Source: Muscardinus avellanarius
Lineage: Eukaryota > Chordata > Mammalia > Rodentia > Gliridae
Length of the DNA stretch: 64,000 nucleotides
Reading direction: 5' to 3'
Assembly: GCA_963383645.1 (NCBI GenBank)
Contig: OY726560.1
Location: 89,601,093-89,665,092 of the forward strand
The position numbers were made by a program, and so were the translations under genes. Positions 1 to 9,860 of this stretch are shown in pieces; position 1 is the first letter of the stretch, and the number at the start of each line of letters is the position of its first letter. Below the pieces are notes generated by a model. The model was given only the letters and a program-made list of their open reading frames with translations. It had not been told where the DNA came from and did no database searches.

Positions 1-60
1 TGACCTCCCCAAGCTTGGAATAGGGCCAGCTTCCTCTTGAGTAGGTGGGCCATGAAAAGT

Positions 61-94
61 AATGAAGTCAGTACTACAAAATGAAGTCAGTACT
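61..94. repeat. short tandem duplication, 19-bp period
   Basis: The 15-mer AATGAAGTCAGTACT occurs at 61-75 and again at 80-94 with a 4-bp spacer. It is a small local duplication in otherwise single-copy sequence. The rest of 1-350 shows nothing I can name. Confidence 0.85.
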
Positions 95-355
95 CCATGG
101 AAAGACTGAAGAGGTTATGAATGCTGGAATCAGCAAATACCTTTCACTACAGGAGGACATGAAAAAGTCAGGTTGGGGCAGCTTATCAACCAACATTTCT
201 TATCGTTTGAAATAGCCTCAAACCATGGTTCCATTTATAAATTTTGAAAATGGATATAATTAAAAGAATTGTAAGAACAATACAATTATTCTGAGTGATT
301 TTTCCATCGTTGAAACAAATTTTAGTTAAATTGAACGCTTGACCATCTTTTTTTC

Positions 356-522
356 TCGTATTGAAAATTGAACTCAGGAAAATTCTACCTATGAGATACA
401 CCCCCATTATTTTTTTACTTCTTATCTTGCAACAGGGTTTTCCTGAGTTGCTGAAGATCTTGCTAAACTGCCAAGGTTGTCCTTACAGGCATGATTGTAG
501 GCATGTACCATCGTACCCAGCT
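356..522 (-). mobile_element. SINE, squirrel-type dimeric B1-ID, diverged
   Basis: Read on the minus strand this is an old copy of the dimeric SINE that recurs through the window. The inverse of the tRNA-like half (GAACTCAGGAAAATTCTACC) comes first, and the 7SL-like head ends near 522 (GTACCCAGCT). Many substitutions make it one of the older copies. Open frames across it on both strands have no family resemblance and are not genes. Confidence 0.7.
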
Positions 523-945
523 GTGAACTTTTCAATAGCAGCGAATGAAGCAAAAAAATTAAAAAAGTGAATTTTAATATTACACTGTTCTTGTTACTCT
601 TTTTCCTAGGCATTTTAATATAATTTGAGTAAAAGTGACTACCACTTCATTTCTATGTGCTATATAATAATAATGCTTTTATAGATTATAATTTACAGTA
701 AATTTTATCCTTGAGTTTAATTTTGAAACTCAGAAAAAGTTGGCTAGGTTTGGTTTTTCATGAGGAAATTTGGGAAATTTCTAATGGTTCTAGTTTAAAA
801 TTGTTTATAAAAGCACAAATATTTTATTTTTATTACTTCAAACCAATTTTTCTGACATTGCCTCTATCCCCACGCTGACTTTTAGAGTAATTATTAACAT
901 ATGTGTGAGAGTTTAGAAGAAAAATAATTAGAAATTTGTTTAATT

Positions 946-1194
946 AGAAACTTGTTAAGCTGGACGCGATGGCACATGCTTGTAATCTCAGCATTTGGGA
1001 GGCTGAGACCGGAGGATTGCAGTTCGGGGACAGCCTCAGCTACTTAGTGAGGCTCTCCACAACTCAGTGAGACCCAGTTTCGAAAAATAAAAGAATAATT
1101 TAAAAAAAAATAGGGCAGGAGGTGTAGGTCAGAGGTCGAATTCCCCTGGGTTCCATCCCCAGACCCGCAAAAAAAAAAAGAAGAAACTTGTTAA
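946..1194 (+). mobile_element. SINE, dimeric B1-ID, with target-site duplication
   Basis: A full dimer at about 959-1181. It has a B1/7SL-like head (TGGCACATGCTTGTAATCTC), an A-rich linker, then a tRNA-Ala/ID-like half with a box-A-like GTAGGTCAGAGGT and a box-B-like GGTTCCATCC, ending in an A tail. The 13-bp direct repeat AGAAACTTGTTAA at 946-958 and 1182-1194 is the target-site duplication, so both boundaries are exact. The internal pol III promoter is the expected type for this class. Confidence 0.93.
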
Positions 1195-1291
1195 TGACTA
1201 TAATTTCATTTATATGATTTTATAGAACTATATTCTTTTTACACTTATACTGAAAGTACATTTATCTTATGCATTGACCTTTAGACTCAAG

Positions 1292-1485
1292 TTTAGGCTT
1301 AAATTTAAAGTTATATATTATAAAAAGCATTTAGAAGGTTTTATTTTTCTGTTTTTTATTTACAAAATGTTTTTTGTAGAACTTACCATATGATAGGCAT
1401 TACTAAAAATGACCAATATTAGCTTATTGGCTCCTCAGAGCAACACAATAAGGCAAGTACTATTATTATTATTATTGTTCCTATT
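1292..1485 (+). repeat. local direct duplication, copy A
   Basis: About 190 bp starting TTTAGGCTTAAATTTAAAG and running through the first half of a MIR. It is repeated at 2262-2446 in the same orientation with few differences. The copies share 80 bp of non-MIR flank upstream of the MIR, so they are not two independent MIR insertions. The tandem-like spacing is about 970 bp. Confidence 0.85.
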
Positions 1486-1605
1486 TTATATATTTAAGAA
1501 AAGGAGGCACTGAAACATTAAGTGACTTCCCAAGATAATAACACAGCTTATCAGTGGCAGAATTAAATAGGATTTGACTCCAGACAGTCTGGGAACAAAG
1601 TTGGT
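1370..1605 (+). mobile_element. MIR (ancient mammalian tRNA-derived SINE)
   Basis: Diverged MIR signature in order: GATAGGCATTACT, a (TTA)-rich tract following AGGCAAGTAC, then AAGTGACTTCCCAAGATAA, CAGTGGCAGAATTAAATAGG and a CCAGACAGTCTGG-like end. It belongs to the oldest repeat layer of the window. Its 5' half is duplicated at 2340-2446. Confidence 0.75.
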
Positions 1606-2261
1606 ATACACACATAATTTAAAGCGTAGACTTCTTTGTTTTTTTGTTTTTTTTTTTTACTTAGTTTTGATACTTTTAATTCTGTCCAGGGTCTCTATGA
1701 TTTATTTCATGAATAAAAGTCATTCATCTAGTGTGTCAAATTTAACCCCTTTTAGATTCACAGAGCAGTTAACTGAAGGGGACAAAGCAGATAAACTCTA
1801 TAATGAAAACTTAAGCATTAGCTCTTCTGTTAAAAATATCTTCTGTGCACCTCCTGTGACTCAGACACTGATTTGGATAAAGGAAGTAGAGTAGTGAACA
1901 ATCACAAAAATAGATCACATCTCTACTCTCATAGCAATTATAGCCAAGTGGGGCAAAACACAGAAAATAAATAAACACGGAGTGACAAGTGCCCAGAGTA
2001 AATTAAAATAGGACATGGAGACACAGTGATGGGAACACTGGAGGGCTGTCAGGAAAATCAGGAGGAAGCCATAGAGCCAGCCATGTGGGTGGATACCTGG
2101 GAGGAACGCTCTCCCGCAGATGAAAATCCTGCAGCCGAAACTTTCCTAGAGACTTCTGGGAGCAATGAAGAGAACAACATGGCTACCACAGTGTGACAAT
2201 CAGAAACATGCCAAAGGATGAGAATAGGCTTCTGAAAAACAAGGCATGTAGGTCCTTTAAA
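1606..2261. other. single-copy sequence, no gene seen
   Basis: AT-rich non-coding DNA. The longest frame (1574-1894, 106 codons) runs through a poly-T stretch and part of the MIR, and looks like chance. No splice-flanked conserved exon is visible. Confidence 0.5.
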
Positions 2262-2446
2262 TTTAGGCTTAAATTTAAAGTTATATATTACAAAAAAGCA
2301 TTTGGAAGGTTTTATTTTTCTGTTTTTAATTTACAAAATGTTTATGTAGAACTTACTATATGATAGGCATTACTAAAAATGACCAATACTAGCTTATTGG
2401 CTCCTCAGAGCAACACAATAAGGCAAGTACTATTATTATTCCTATT
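2262..2446 (+). repeat. local direct duplication, copy B
   Basis: Second copy of 1292-1485. It diverges from copy A after CCTATT at 2446, inside the MIR homology, and lacks the MIR 3' half. That breakpoint inside a repeat fits a segmental event, not an independent insertion. Confidence 0.85.
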
Positions 2447-3202
2447 GTGAGAGCGATCTTATTTTATTAAGAAGGAAAGCCTTGGAAAGCATTTTGAGCA
2501 TAGTAGCATGAACCTATATGCAAAGACCTCATTTTGACTACTATGTAGGGGAAGACCAGAGATTCAGCCAGGGCAGAAACAGAATTGACATTGCAATCTT
2601 CAAGAAAATGATGGCTATTGCTAACTCGACACAGATGGAATTGGTGAAAAATACTTGAGTTCTGCAGGAATTTAGAGGGTAACTGACCACAGTCTTTGCA
2701 GATTAGATGTGAGAGGAAGTCAAAGAGCACTAAAAATTTCATGGTTTGAGCAGCTGGAAGAATTTAAGTTGCATTTTGTAAAGCTGGAAACACCAGAGAA
2801 GAGACAAGTTTGAGGAAAATGATTGAATTTTGATTTTTGCACTCATTGATTTTGAGATATGTTAGTTTAGTATTGCTGCTAAAACAAATAGACACACACA
2901 TCTATTATTAAGGCAACTCATATTTATTATCTTTCAGTTCTATAGGTTGCAAGATGACATGAATTTCCCTGAGCTCAATTCATGGTGTCTACAGGTCTTC
3001 CTTCCTTCCAGGGGCTCCAGGGTAGAAGCTGTTTTTTGAGAGTTATTAAGCCTTTGGTTCATGCCCTCCTTTCTCCATCTCCAAAGCCAACCAAGAAGGA
3101 TCAGGTCCTTCTCACATATCTAGTTGGTACTTCTCCTCACCCTACTCCCTTCCATTTTTAAGGCCCCTGGTGATTATATTTGGTCTACCAGATAATCCAG
3201 AA
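2447..3202. other. single-copy DNA with a possible ancient repeat
   Basis: Around 2860-3000, words such as TATTGCTGCTAAAACAAATA and CTTTCAGTTCTATAGGTTGC recall a widespread ancient mammalian interspersed repeat. I cannot assign the family with confidence. Nothing coding is seen. Confidence 0.35.
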
Positions 3203-3981
3203 TAATCTCCCTATTTTTACATACTTTTATTGGTGCATTGTAATTATATATCATATTAAAGTTCAAAGTGATACAAATATATTTGCACACATTAGTTGGC
3301 ATGCTTTCTTCTTCAACCCATCCTTGGGTCCCTCCATACATTTAGTGAGATTGGTAGTGATCCTTCATATGGATATAACATTATTTAAACTGCTCCCTTT
3401 CTCAGTCTTCCTTCTCCCCTTCCCCACTTCCCTCCCCCAACCCCCTTTCACTATTCTTCTGGTTTCATTTTATCTGAAGTCCCTTTTGTTCCTTTTTTCT
3501 TTCTAGTTTCTATATAACATGAAAAGCATACCACCCTTGACTTTCTGAGATTGGCTGATATCACTTAGCAGAATATTCTCTAGTTCTATCCATTTTCTGC
3601 AGATGACATAATTTTGTTCTTCCTTTTGGCTGAGTAAAATTCCATTGTGTATATATACCACATTTTCTTTATCTGGTCATCTGCTGATTGACAGGTAGGC
3701 TAGTTCTGTAATCTGGCAATTGCAAATTGTGTTACCACAAATTTAAGTATCCTGTATAATGATATACTATAAGGATATATAAGGACATTCTGACCTTAAT
3801 TCCTTTGGAAAGATACTAAGATATAGTGGGGTCGTATGGTGGTTCCATTCCTAGTCCTTTGAGGAACCTTCATACTTCCATAGTGGTTATAACATATTAT
3901 AATTCTACCAGCAATGTTTAAGCATCAATAAAAAATGCTGGTAAGGATGTGGGGAAATAGGAACTTTAATCTCCCTATTTT
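3203..3981 (-). mobile_element. L1 3' end with 5' inversion (twin priming), perfect TSD
   Basis: The L1 body at 3218-3927 reads on the minus strand: inverse of the 3' tail (TTTTATTGGTGCATTG), a pyrimidine-rich 3'UTR tract, then inverse ORF2 C-terminal sequence. At about 3928-3966 the orientation flips, and a short plus-strand ORF2 piece (AAAAATGCTGGTAAGGATGT) follows. The whole is bounded by the perfect 15-bp duplication TAATCTCCCTATTTT at 3203-3217 and 3967-3981. A terminal inversion inside one target-site duplication is the hallmark of twin priming. It has no coding capacity. Confidence 0.92.
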
Positions 3982-4299
3982 AATCTTCCTAATTCTTTAT
4001 TAATTTGCTTCTTTGGCTTCTGTTTTCTCTCCCATGATTTATTATTTTAAAATGAAACTCTTAATTGTGTGGTTATACTAATCAGCATATTTTCTTGGAA
4101 TTAAAAATAATGCAATTCAGTCATTTTCTCATTCAACAAACATTTTACCCACTTACCATATACAAAATACTACTTTAGGGCATGATGAACAGAAATAAAT
4201 TAGAGATTGAGCTCACATTCAGGATTTGGAGTCTAGTAGAAAAAGGTAAGCAAATTTATAATCAAATATGTAGATGACTGTTCAGGAAGTTATAGCATG

Positions 4300-4300
<1 letters not shown>
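3982..4300. other. single-copy or ancient repeat sequence
   Basis: The stretch from about 4125 (TTCATTCAACAAACATTTTA, then CATACTACTTTAGGGCA-like words and a GGAGTCTAGTAG end) resembles an old L2/MIR-class repeat, too decayed to name. No gene is seen. Confidence 0.35.

Positions 4301-4301
<1 letters not shown>

Positions 4302-4345
<44 letters not shown>
4302..4345 (+). repeat. (GT)n microsatellite, about 22 units
   Basis: Uninterrupted GT/TG dinucleotide run. It sits 35 bp upstream of the inverted-repeat arm that begins at 4381. Confidence 0.97.
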
Positions 4346-4350
<5 letters not shown>

Positions 4351-4380
4351 GTTTGTATTCATCCTCCGAAAGAGGGACTT

Positions 4381-4481
4381 CTTGGAAAGAATAGAAGAGT
4401 TTTTCATCCAGGGTAGCCAGGCCTCCTTCTCAGTCCTTTCTAATGACCATCAAGGTTTTCAAGTCAATCAACAGAATGCTT
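4381..4481 (+). repeat. inverted repeat, left arm
   Basis: About 100 bp whose reverse complement is found at 4882-4932 continued at 5826-5865. Shared words include CCAGGGTAGCCAGGCCTCC and the complement of AAAACCTTGATAGTCATTAG. A 400-bp loop separates the arms. Over the aligned core the arms differ at only a few positions, with an 8-bp gap near the outer end. It could be an inverted local duplication or the long terminal inverted repeats of an old DNA element; I cannot choose. Confidence 0.85.
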
Positions 4482-4881
4482 GTTTTAACCAGATCTCTTA
4501 AGACACGGAACACATGGTATTTGTACTTTGTGTGGGGGTGTGTATTTGAGACCACTAGGATCCAAAATCTCCAATGTGAAAATGTGTCATAAAAGCTGTG
4601 GGTACCCAGATGTACTTGGCAGTAGACCTGAATAAAGATCAGCCTTAACCAACTTATAATGAAAGAATAAAATCACACTCAAAGCTGTTCTTCTAAAAAG
4701 ACAAGGTTGGATTGGAGAGGAACCTGGGGTGAAACAGCAGCAATAGGCAAAGGAAGGAAGTCCCTGATTGCACAGCAGTGGCCTTGTGCACCAGCAAGAA
4801 TGACAGGGTCAAAGCCAGAAAATCCAGAATGCTTGCCAGGCAGGACCTGCTGAGGCTCAGAGCACTCAAGAGTGCTGAATC
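4482..4881. other. loop between inverted-repeat arms
   Basis: 400 bp of non-coding sequence between the arms. No transposase-like frame was seen. The minus-strand frame at 4693-4899 has no recognisable domain. Confidence 0.5.
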
Positions 4882-4920
4882 AGCATTCTGTTGATTCAAT
4901 TGAAAACCTTGATAGTCATT

Positions 4921-5825
4921 AGAAAGGACTGATGGCCAGTGATGAAGAACATCTTTTCATGTATCTATTGGCCCTTTGTATCTGGGAGATGCAAATCAAA
5001 ACTACACTGAGATTCTATCTAACCCCAGTCAGAGTGGCAAGCATAAAGAAATCAAATAACAACAAATGCTGGCGAGCATGTGGGGAAAGAGGAACTCTTT
5101 TACACTGTTGGTGGGAATGCAAACTAGTTCAGCCACTATGGAGATCTGTGTGGAGATTCCTAAGAAAGGTGGGAATAGATCCACCATATGATCCAACTCT
5201 ACCACTCCTGGGTATCTTTCCAAAGGGGTGGAATTCAGAGAAATACAGCAACATATGCATACCTATGTTCATAGCAGCACAATTTGTAATAGCCAAAATA
5301 TGGAACCAACCCAGATCTCCATCAATAGATGAATGGATAGCAAAACTTTGGGAAATACACACAATGGAATTCTATTCAGCCATAAAGAAGAACAAAATTA
5401 TATCATTTGCAAGAAGATGGAAAGCCCTGGAGAACATTATGTTAAGTGAGATCAGCCAAGCACAGAAGGAGATGGTATACATGTTTCCTCTAATATGCCC
5501 AAACTAGGAAACACAGAGGATACCAGTGGGACTCCAGATAATGGAGGGGAAATATCAGCAAAGTTTGAATGGAAAGATAGAAGAGGAATGCTGATCTTGA
5601 TTAATGAGGGTCTACATCTGAACATGTGTAAAATTATGAATATGACATGGTTAACCTGGACAACCATTGGTGGGAGGGGGAAAGGGAAAACGGGGGCGGG
5701 GGGAGAGGGCACCAAATATAGTTTAAATGTATACCATTTACGTTCAATAAAAAAATCGTTAAAAGAAAAAAAATAAAATAAAATGACAATTAAACTAAAA
5801 AAAAAAAAAAAAAAGAAAGGACTGA
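4921..5825 (+). mobile_element. L1, 5'-truncated, 881 bp, with 12-bp TSD
   Basis: Target-site duplication AGAAAGGACTGA at 4921-4932 and 5814-5825. The insert 4933-5813 carries the ORF2 C-terminal end, a G-rich polypurine 3'UTR (GGGAGGGGGAAAGGG at about 5672), a polyadenylation signal in TTCAATAAAA, and a long A-rich tail. It is one of the better preserved L1 ends here. The same 3' end subfamily is seen at 39,954-40,102. Confidence 0.95.
4932..5507 (+). pseudogene. L1 ORF2 C-terminal fragment, frame still open (191 codons)
   Basis: Matches the C-terminal end of L1 ORF2p, the endonuclease/reverse transcriptase that performs target-primed reverse transcription. The cysteine motif of the family is visible as C46-x3-C50-x7-H58-x4-C63, followed by the conserved stretch containing PMFIAAQFVIAKIWNQP and HTMEFYSAIKKN. 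The endonuclease and RT domains are absent because of 5' truncation, so the product could not act. The apparent start ATG is partly made by the insertion junction and is not a native start. The lack of stops suggests a fairly recent insertion. Confidence 0.85.
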
Positions 5826-5865
5826 GAAGGAGGCCTGGCTACCCTGGATGAAAACTTCTTTCCAA

Positions 5866-6415
5866 ACTCTCAATTTTCCATAAGTAATCCAAGTCAACAT
5901 AGTGCTTGGCTATAAAATGCTAATCTTATATGAATTACACAATTAAAATGTCATTTTTAAATTTTCATACAAAATGAATAAAAAGTGTTATTTGTTCATC
6001 TGGTGATGTCCTGGTTGTGCTAAAGGTTTAAACTTCTGCTCTCTTTCTCTGCACAGTGCTTTCTGGCCCTTTTTCTATGGGCTCATTTTTCTGTTATATA
6101 GATTGGCACACGAGTACTCCCAAGAATATGATTCTGGATTCCCTGTTAATTTTAACCTCTTCTATGCTTCTAGAACACCAATCTAATTGAATTTGAGAAG
6201 TGAACAGTGTGATCTTTTTCACACCTGAACTGTGTGAATCAATTTGTATTTATTGTAGTTACAACATGAGTGGAAAAATTTCAAGAAGCATATGAGAGGA
6301 TTAAAGATTTTATTAAGAGAAATAGGGAAAATAGAGTTAATTATATTAGGAATCTGAAAGGATTTATGGACAGATATATAGATCTGCATTTGGGCTTAAA
6401 GGGTAATAGAAATGC
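5866..6415. other. single-copy AT-rich sequence
   Basis: Non-coding, with no repeat I can name. The plus-strand frame beginning at 6270 runs into the purine tract that follows and is not a gene. Confidence 0.5.
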
Positions 6416-6419
6416 AGAG

Positions 6420-6502
6420 ACAATTAGAAGGAAAGAGAGAGAGAGAAAGAGAGGGGGAGAGGAGAAGGGAGAGAGGGGAAGGGAGAGGGGAGAGAGAAAA
6501 CA
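6420..6502 (+). repeat. purine-rich (GA)n low-complexity tract
   Basis: Almost pure A/G for about 80 bp, mostly GAGAGA and GGGAGA words. Such a mirror-like polypurine strand may adopt a triplex. Frames through it are compositional artefacts. Confidence 0.95.
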
Positions 6503-6509
6503 AACACAA

Positions 6510-7000
6510 ATGTAAGGAAGACCCTAACTTCCTCTGTTGCTCCAAGACTGAGATGTATGCCTGTCCTGATCAGGTGGTGAAGTTTCCTGAGATCTACAAG
6601 CAGTCACTGTAAAGCTGGAAGCCACCACCTGGGGTGCCAGAGAGAGAGTTGCTGAATGCTGCCCACTGGGAAGATGTCTATGGTTATGCTTGTAAACTCT
6701 TTGGGAGGGTGTGGACCATCTCAGACCAAAGGTAGTGGAGCTGCAGGTCAACAAGTAGGCTGCCTGTGGAGGAGAAAGCCACCCATTGACATTTGAGCAA
6801 TAGGAGCAAGGTGCATAGAACTGGAACAAGAAAGAGAAGTCCTTTCCTCCTGCAGAGACCAAACCAATCCCCTTGCATCTTACAAAAGGTGGCAAAGAGC
6901 AGTATTTATAGGGCCCTGTTTCAGGACACAGAAGGGTGGCTTTGGAGGGAAGAGGCGGCAAACTGGTAACTGACACATTGACTATTAATGTGTATGTATC
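6510..7000 (-). other. unassigned segment, promoter- or LTR-like on minus strand
   Basis: A moderately GC-rich block unlike its AT-rich surroundings. On the minus strand it has the TATA-like word CCCTATAAATACTGC (near 6898-6912) and a long frame (6524-6976, 150 codons). That frame has no recognisable domain and may be chance. A solitary LTR or an old repeat is possible, but I saw no terminal TG...CA pair or target-site duplication to prove it. Confidence 0.25.
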
Positions 7001-7588
7001 TTCAGATGATTGAAGAACTACCTATTTTCCACTGATCTTCAAGCTTGAAAGTGTCAGAATGCAAGTTTTCTGTGGCAAATTGAAACTTGTTTTTCAAATT
7101 TTGCACTAATGCTTTTTATATCTATAGTTGTTTTTGTTTATCAATAGTGTACTCCTAGATTTATTCCATAGTGCTTAGTTTTTTGTTTTTTGTTTTTGTT
7201 TTGTTTTTGTTGTTGTTTTCAATTGGCTTGGGGCGATGGGGTGAGAACTGAACTCTCTTCATTTGTAAACCCTATTTACCTAGACTATATCCTATTTATT
7301 GCTCCTACCAAATTAATCTGCTATATTTTTACCCCATTGCATTGGGCTAATTGTTCTAAAATATTATTTTTTATTGAATTAGATCCAAATGAAGTGAGTG
7401 ATTAAAAAAAGTTTGGGGAGTGAGGAAGATCTGAGTTTGAATTCTATCGCTTTACTTAGGTTTTATGTGGTGCTGAGCCTAGTATCTAAGTTTTCTGAAG
7501 CACAGATTTTCCATCTGTGAAAAGATAATTCTAAAATCTGTGAAGACAATGAATACATATGCATGTACATGCATATACGCATATATGA
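7001..7588. other. single-copy sequence, T-rich in part
   Basis: Includes a poly-T/G tract at about 7165-7220. No gene or recognisable repeat was seen. Confidence 0.5.
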
Positions 7589-7707
7589 TTTTATTTTGAA
7601 ACGGTCTCACTAAGCTGCTGAGGGCCTCACTAAATTTCTGAGGCTGGATTTGAACCTACAATCTTCCTGTCTCAACCTCTTAAGTACTGGGATTACAGGG
7701 GTGTGAT
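7589..7707 (-). mobile_element. SINE fragment (B1-like head)
   Basis: Inverse of the SINE head and linker: TTATTTTGAAACGGTCTCAC, then CTGAGGCTGGATTTGAACC and TACTGGGATTACAGGGG. The tRNA-like half is missing. Confidence 0.85.
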
Positions 7708-8869
7708 TCTTAAAATGAATGAAGATGATAGACCTGTTGGATATAGTTTCTAAAGTAACAATTCAGAAAATGAAGGAGCAAAGAGGCTGCCAGTTAGTAA
7801 CTGGCATGATGGCTCTGTGGATGTCCATGAGGACACCAAGGGAAGAACTGAATTCTTGATGAATGACATGAAAACTAGAGAATTCCTTCCACAAAGGTAA
7901 TAAAAACAAGGTATTAAAAACAATGAATAATCAGATCCAGTTTGCATATTTTTAGACTGTGTTATAGACCAAATCTGTTTTACTGTCATTTATATGACAG
8001 ATACTATGACAACTTTATTGAGCTGATAAATTGTTTTCAGTGGTTTAATCACAGTGCAATCATCTTACTGTATTTGTGCTCCTGTAATTTGAAACAGATG
8101 CCTCCCTCTTTCCAGATGCTTTCCTGTGCCTACAGTGCTGGTCAGCAGGCTGGGCTGAGCCCTTCAGCCTGTGTGTCTCTGAAAGAGACAGCACCATGTT
8201 TCTGTCACAAGCCACATCTGACGTGACAGGATTTGTGTTTCTCCTCAGGTTAACAATATCTGATGGAGGCACCAAGTCTTCTCTCCTTAAAATCAAGGAG
8301 TCTGAATATGAGTTTAGGAAGAGGTGCTTGCAAGATCAAAACCAGGCCCATGACAGTGACAAGTGGGTTTGTGAATTGGGAGTGGCAGCATCAAATCTCT
8401 CCTAAACAGGGAAAATAGGCCCTGGCTAGCCAAAAGGAACATGGTATATTGCCAGCCCCAATTAGAGAAGGTTTTGTAAGGCAACCTCATGCACTAATGT
8501 TTCTCATGTAGTTCTGTACTGATTGTTAGAAAAATGAAGACCAGACAACATATAAATTTATAAGCATCTATGCAACTTCAGAAATAAGAGCAAAAAATGT
8601 GGCTTTCTTTTAAGTTAAACTTTCAAATGAGACTTTTGGTTCTGGGTGGGATGTATGTTTGCAATTTCTGATTGGAATAATTAGTAAGGCAGGAATTAAC
8701 TGAATTTAAGGCTTGGCAAGTTAATAATTATAATAACATATATTCTTATTTAGAGACTTTAATAATTATTATTTGCAAGCTTTAATGATGTAGAATTATC
8801 TAACCTAGTATTCATTAAAACCCATAGTAGGACTTTTCATTAATTATTTAATAATATAATGATTGACAA
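7708..8869. other. single-copy sequence
   Basis: Overlapping short frames on both strands around 7942-8405 show no domain and no splice context. Nothing else stands out. Confidence 0.45.
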
Positions 8870-9040
8870 TTTATTTAGCATTTACTATACTTCTTATACA
8901 AAATTTCATTTCACTATGACAACACTGGAAAGGAGATCAGTTATCAATTTATAGGCTCTCAAAGAAGATCAGTAACTTACAAGACATGGAGTTAGTAGTT
9001 TCAAGTCCTTATCTGGCTCATAATCTTTCTTTTACTCCAG
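8870..9040 (+). mobile_element. MIR-like remnant
   Basis: Order of decayed MIR words: ATTTAGCATTTACTATAC, then GATCAGTAACTTACAAGA (for the AAGTAACTTGCCCAAGG region), then GTTTCAAGTCCTTATCTGG. Divergence is high. Confidence 0.5.
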
Positions 9041-9450
9041 CCTACCCCTCAATCAATGGTCTCAAAACATTAACATTACACCAAGAGGAATGTTTAGGAA
9101 AAGCTTCCTAACCTCTAATAGGCTTAGTCTCATCATCATCATATGTACAATAGGGAGTTGCTGTGAAGTTAAATGAGGTAAAACAAGAAATTTCTTAGAA
9201 CACTAATACATAGTACGTTTTGATTGACTCAAGCCAAAGCACGTTTCTTTTTAAAATGAGGATATGCAGTCTCCTCCCAAAACTATAGTAAATTATTCCT
9301 TTTCATCAAAATTTTTAAAATGCAGTTTAATTTTTAATTACTTGAATCCAATTTTCTCCATTTCTCTAATGACTCTCTTTTTAGTTAGTTTTAACCTAGT
9401 AAGTGCATATAGAGAAATATAAAATGTTACATTAAAAAAACTCAAAACTT

Positions 9451-9545
9451 ATGACCCAGGCCTGTAATCCCAATACTTGTGAGGATAATGCAGGAGGATT
9501 GCAGGTTTGAGGCCACCCTCCGCGACTTAGTGAGACCCTATTTAA

Positions 9546-9577
<32 letters not shown>

Positions 9578-9648
9578 CAGGGCAGGAGGTGTGCCTTGAA
9601 GGTAGAATGTTCCAGGGTTAAATCCCTAGTACCACACATACACACACA
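9451..9648 (+). mobile_element. SINE, dimeric B1-ID, with (AAT)n linker
   Basis: Head GCCTGTAATCCCAATACTTG, then a linker expanded to about nine AAT units (9547-9574), then the ID-like half ending in TAGTACCACACATACACACA. The CA-rich tail start is the kind that has grown into long CA arrays at other SINEs here. Confidence 0.88.
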
Positions 9649-9737
9649 AAATCATGACTCTTGAAACTTGATGGTTGGGAATCAATTTGTTTTTACAGAA
9701 ACTGTCAATCCAACTTCAAAGAATTAAGTTATTTAGA

Positions 9738-9860
9738 GAATGATATTCGGTTAAAGTTCCCAAAATGATATTCGGTTAAAGTTTTGGGTTTCATAAAAGT
9801 AAAGATTGAATAAAAAGCTAACTGAAAATAAAATAAAATAAAAAGCTAACTGAAAATGCA
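9738..9860 (+). repeat. two adjacent short tandem duplications
   Basis: TGATATTCGGTTAAAGTT occurs at 9741 and 9766 (25-bp step). TAAAAAGCTAACTGAAAAT occurs at 9811 and 9839 (28-bp step). Two independent small duplications within 120 bp suggest local replication slippage. Confidence 0.85.

Larger units (their letters stand above)
4882..5865 (-). repeat. inverted repeat, right arm, split by L1 insertion
   Basis: The arm is in two pieces, 4882-4932 and 5826-5865, separated by an 881-bp L1 that duplicated AGAAAGGACTGA. Removing the L1 and one duplicate restores continuous complementarity with 4381-4481. The inverted duplication is therefore older than the L1. Confidence 0.85.
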
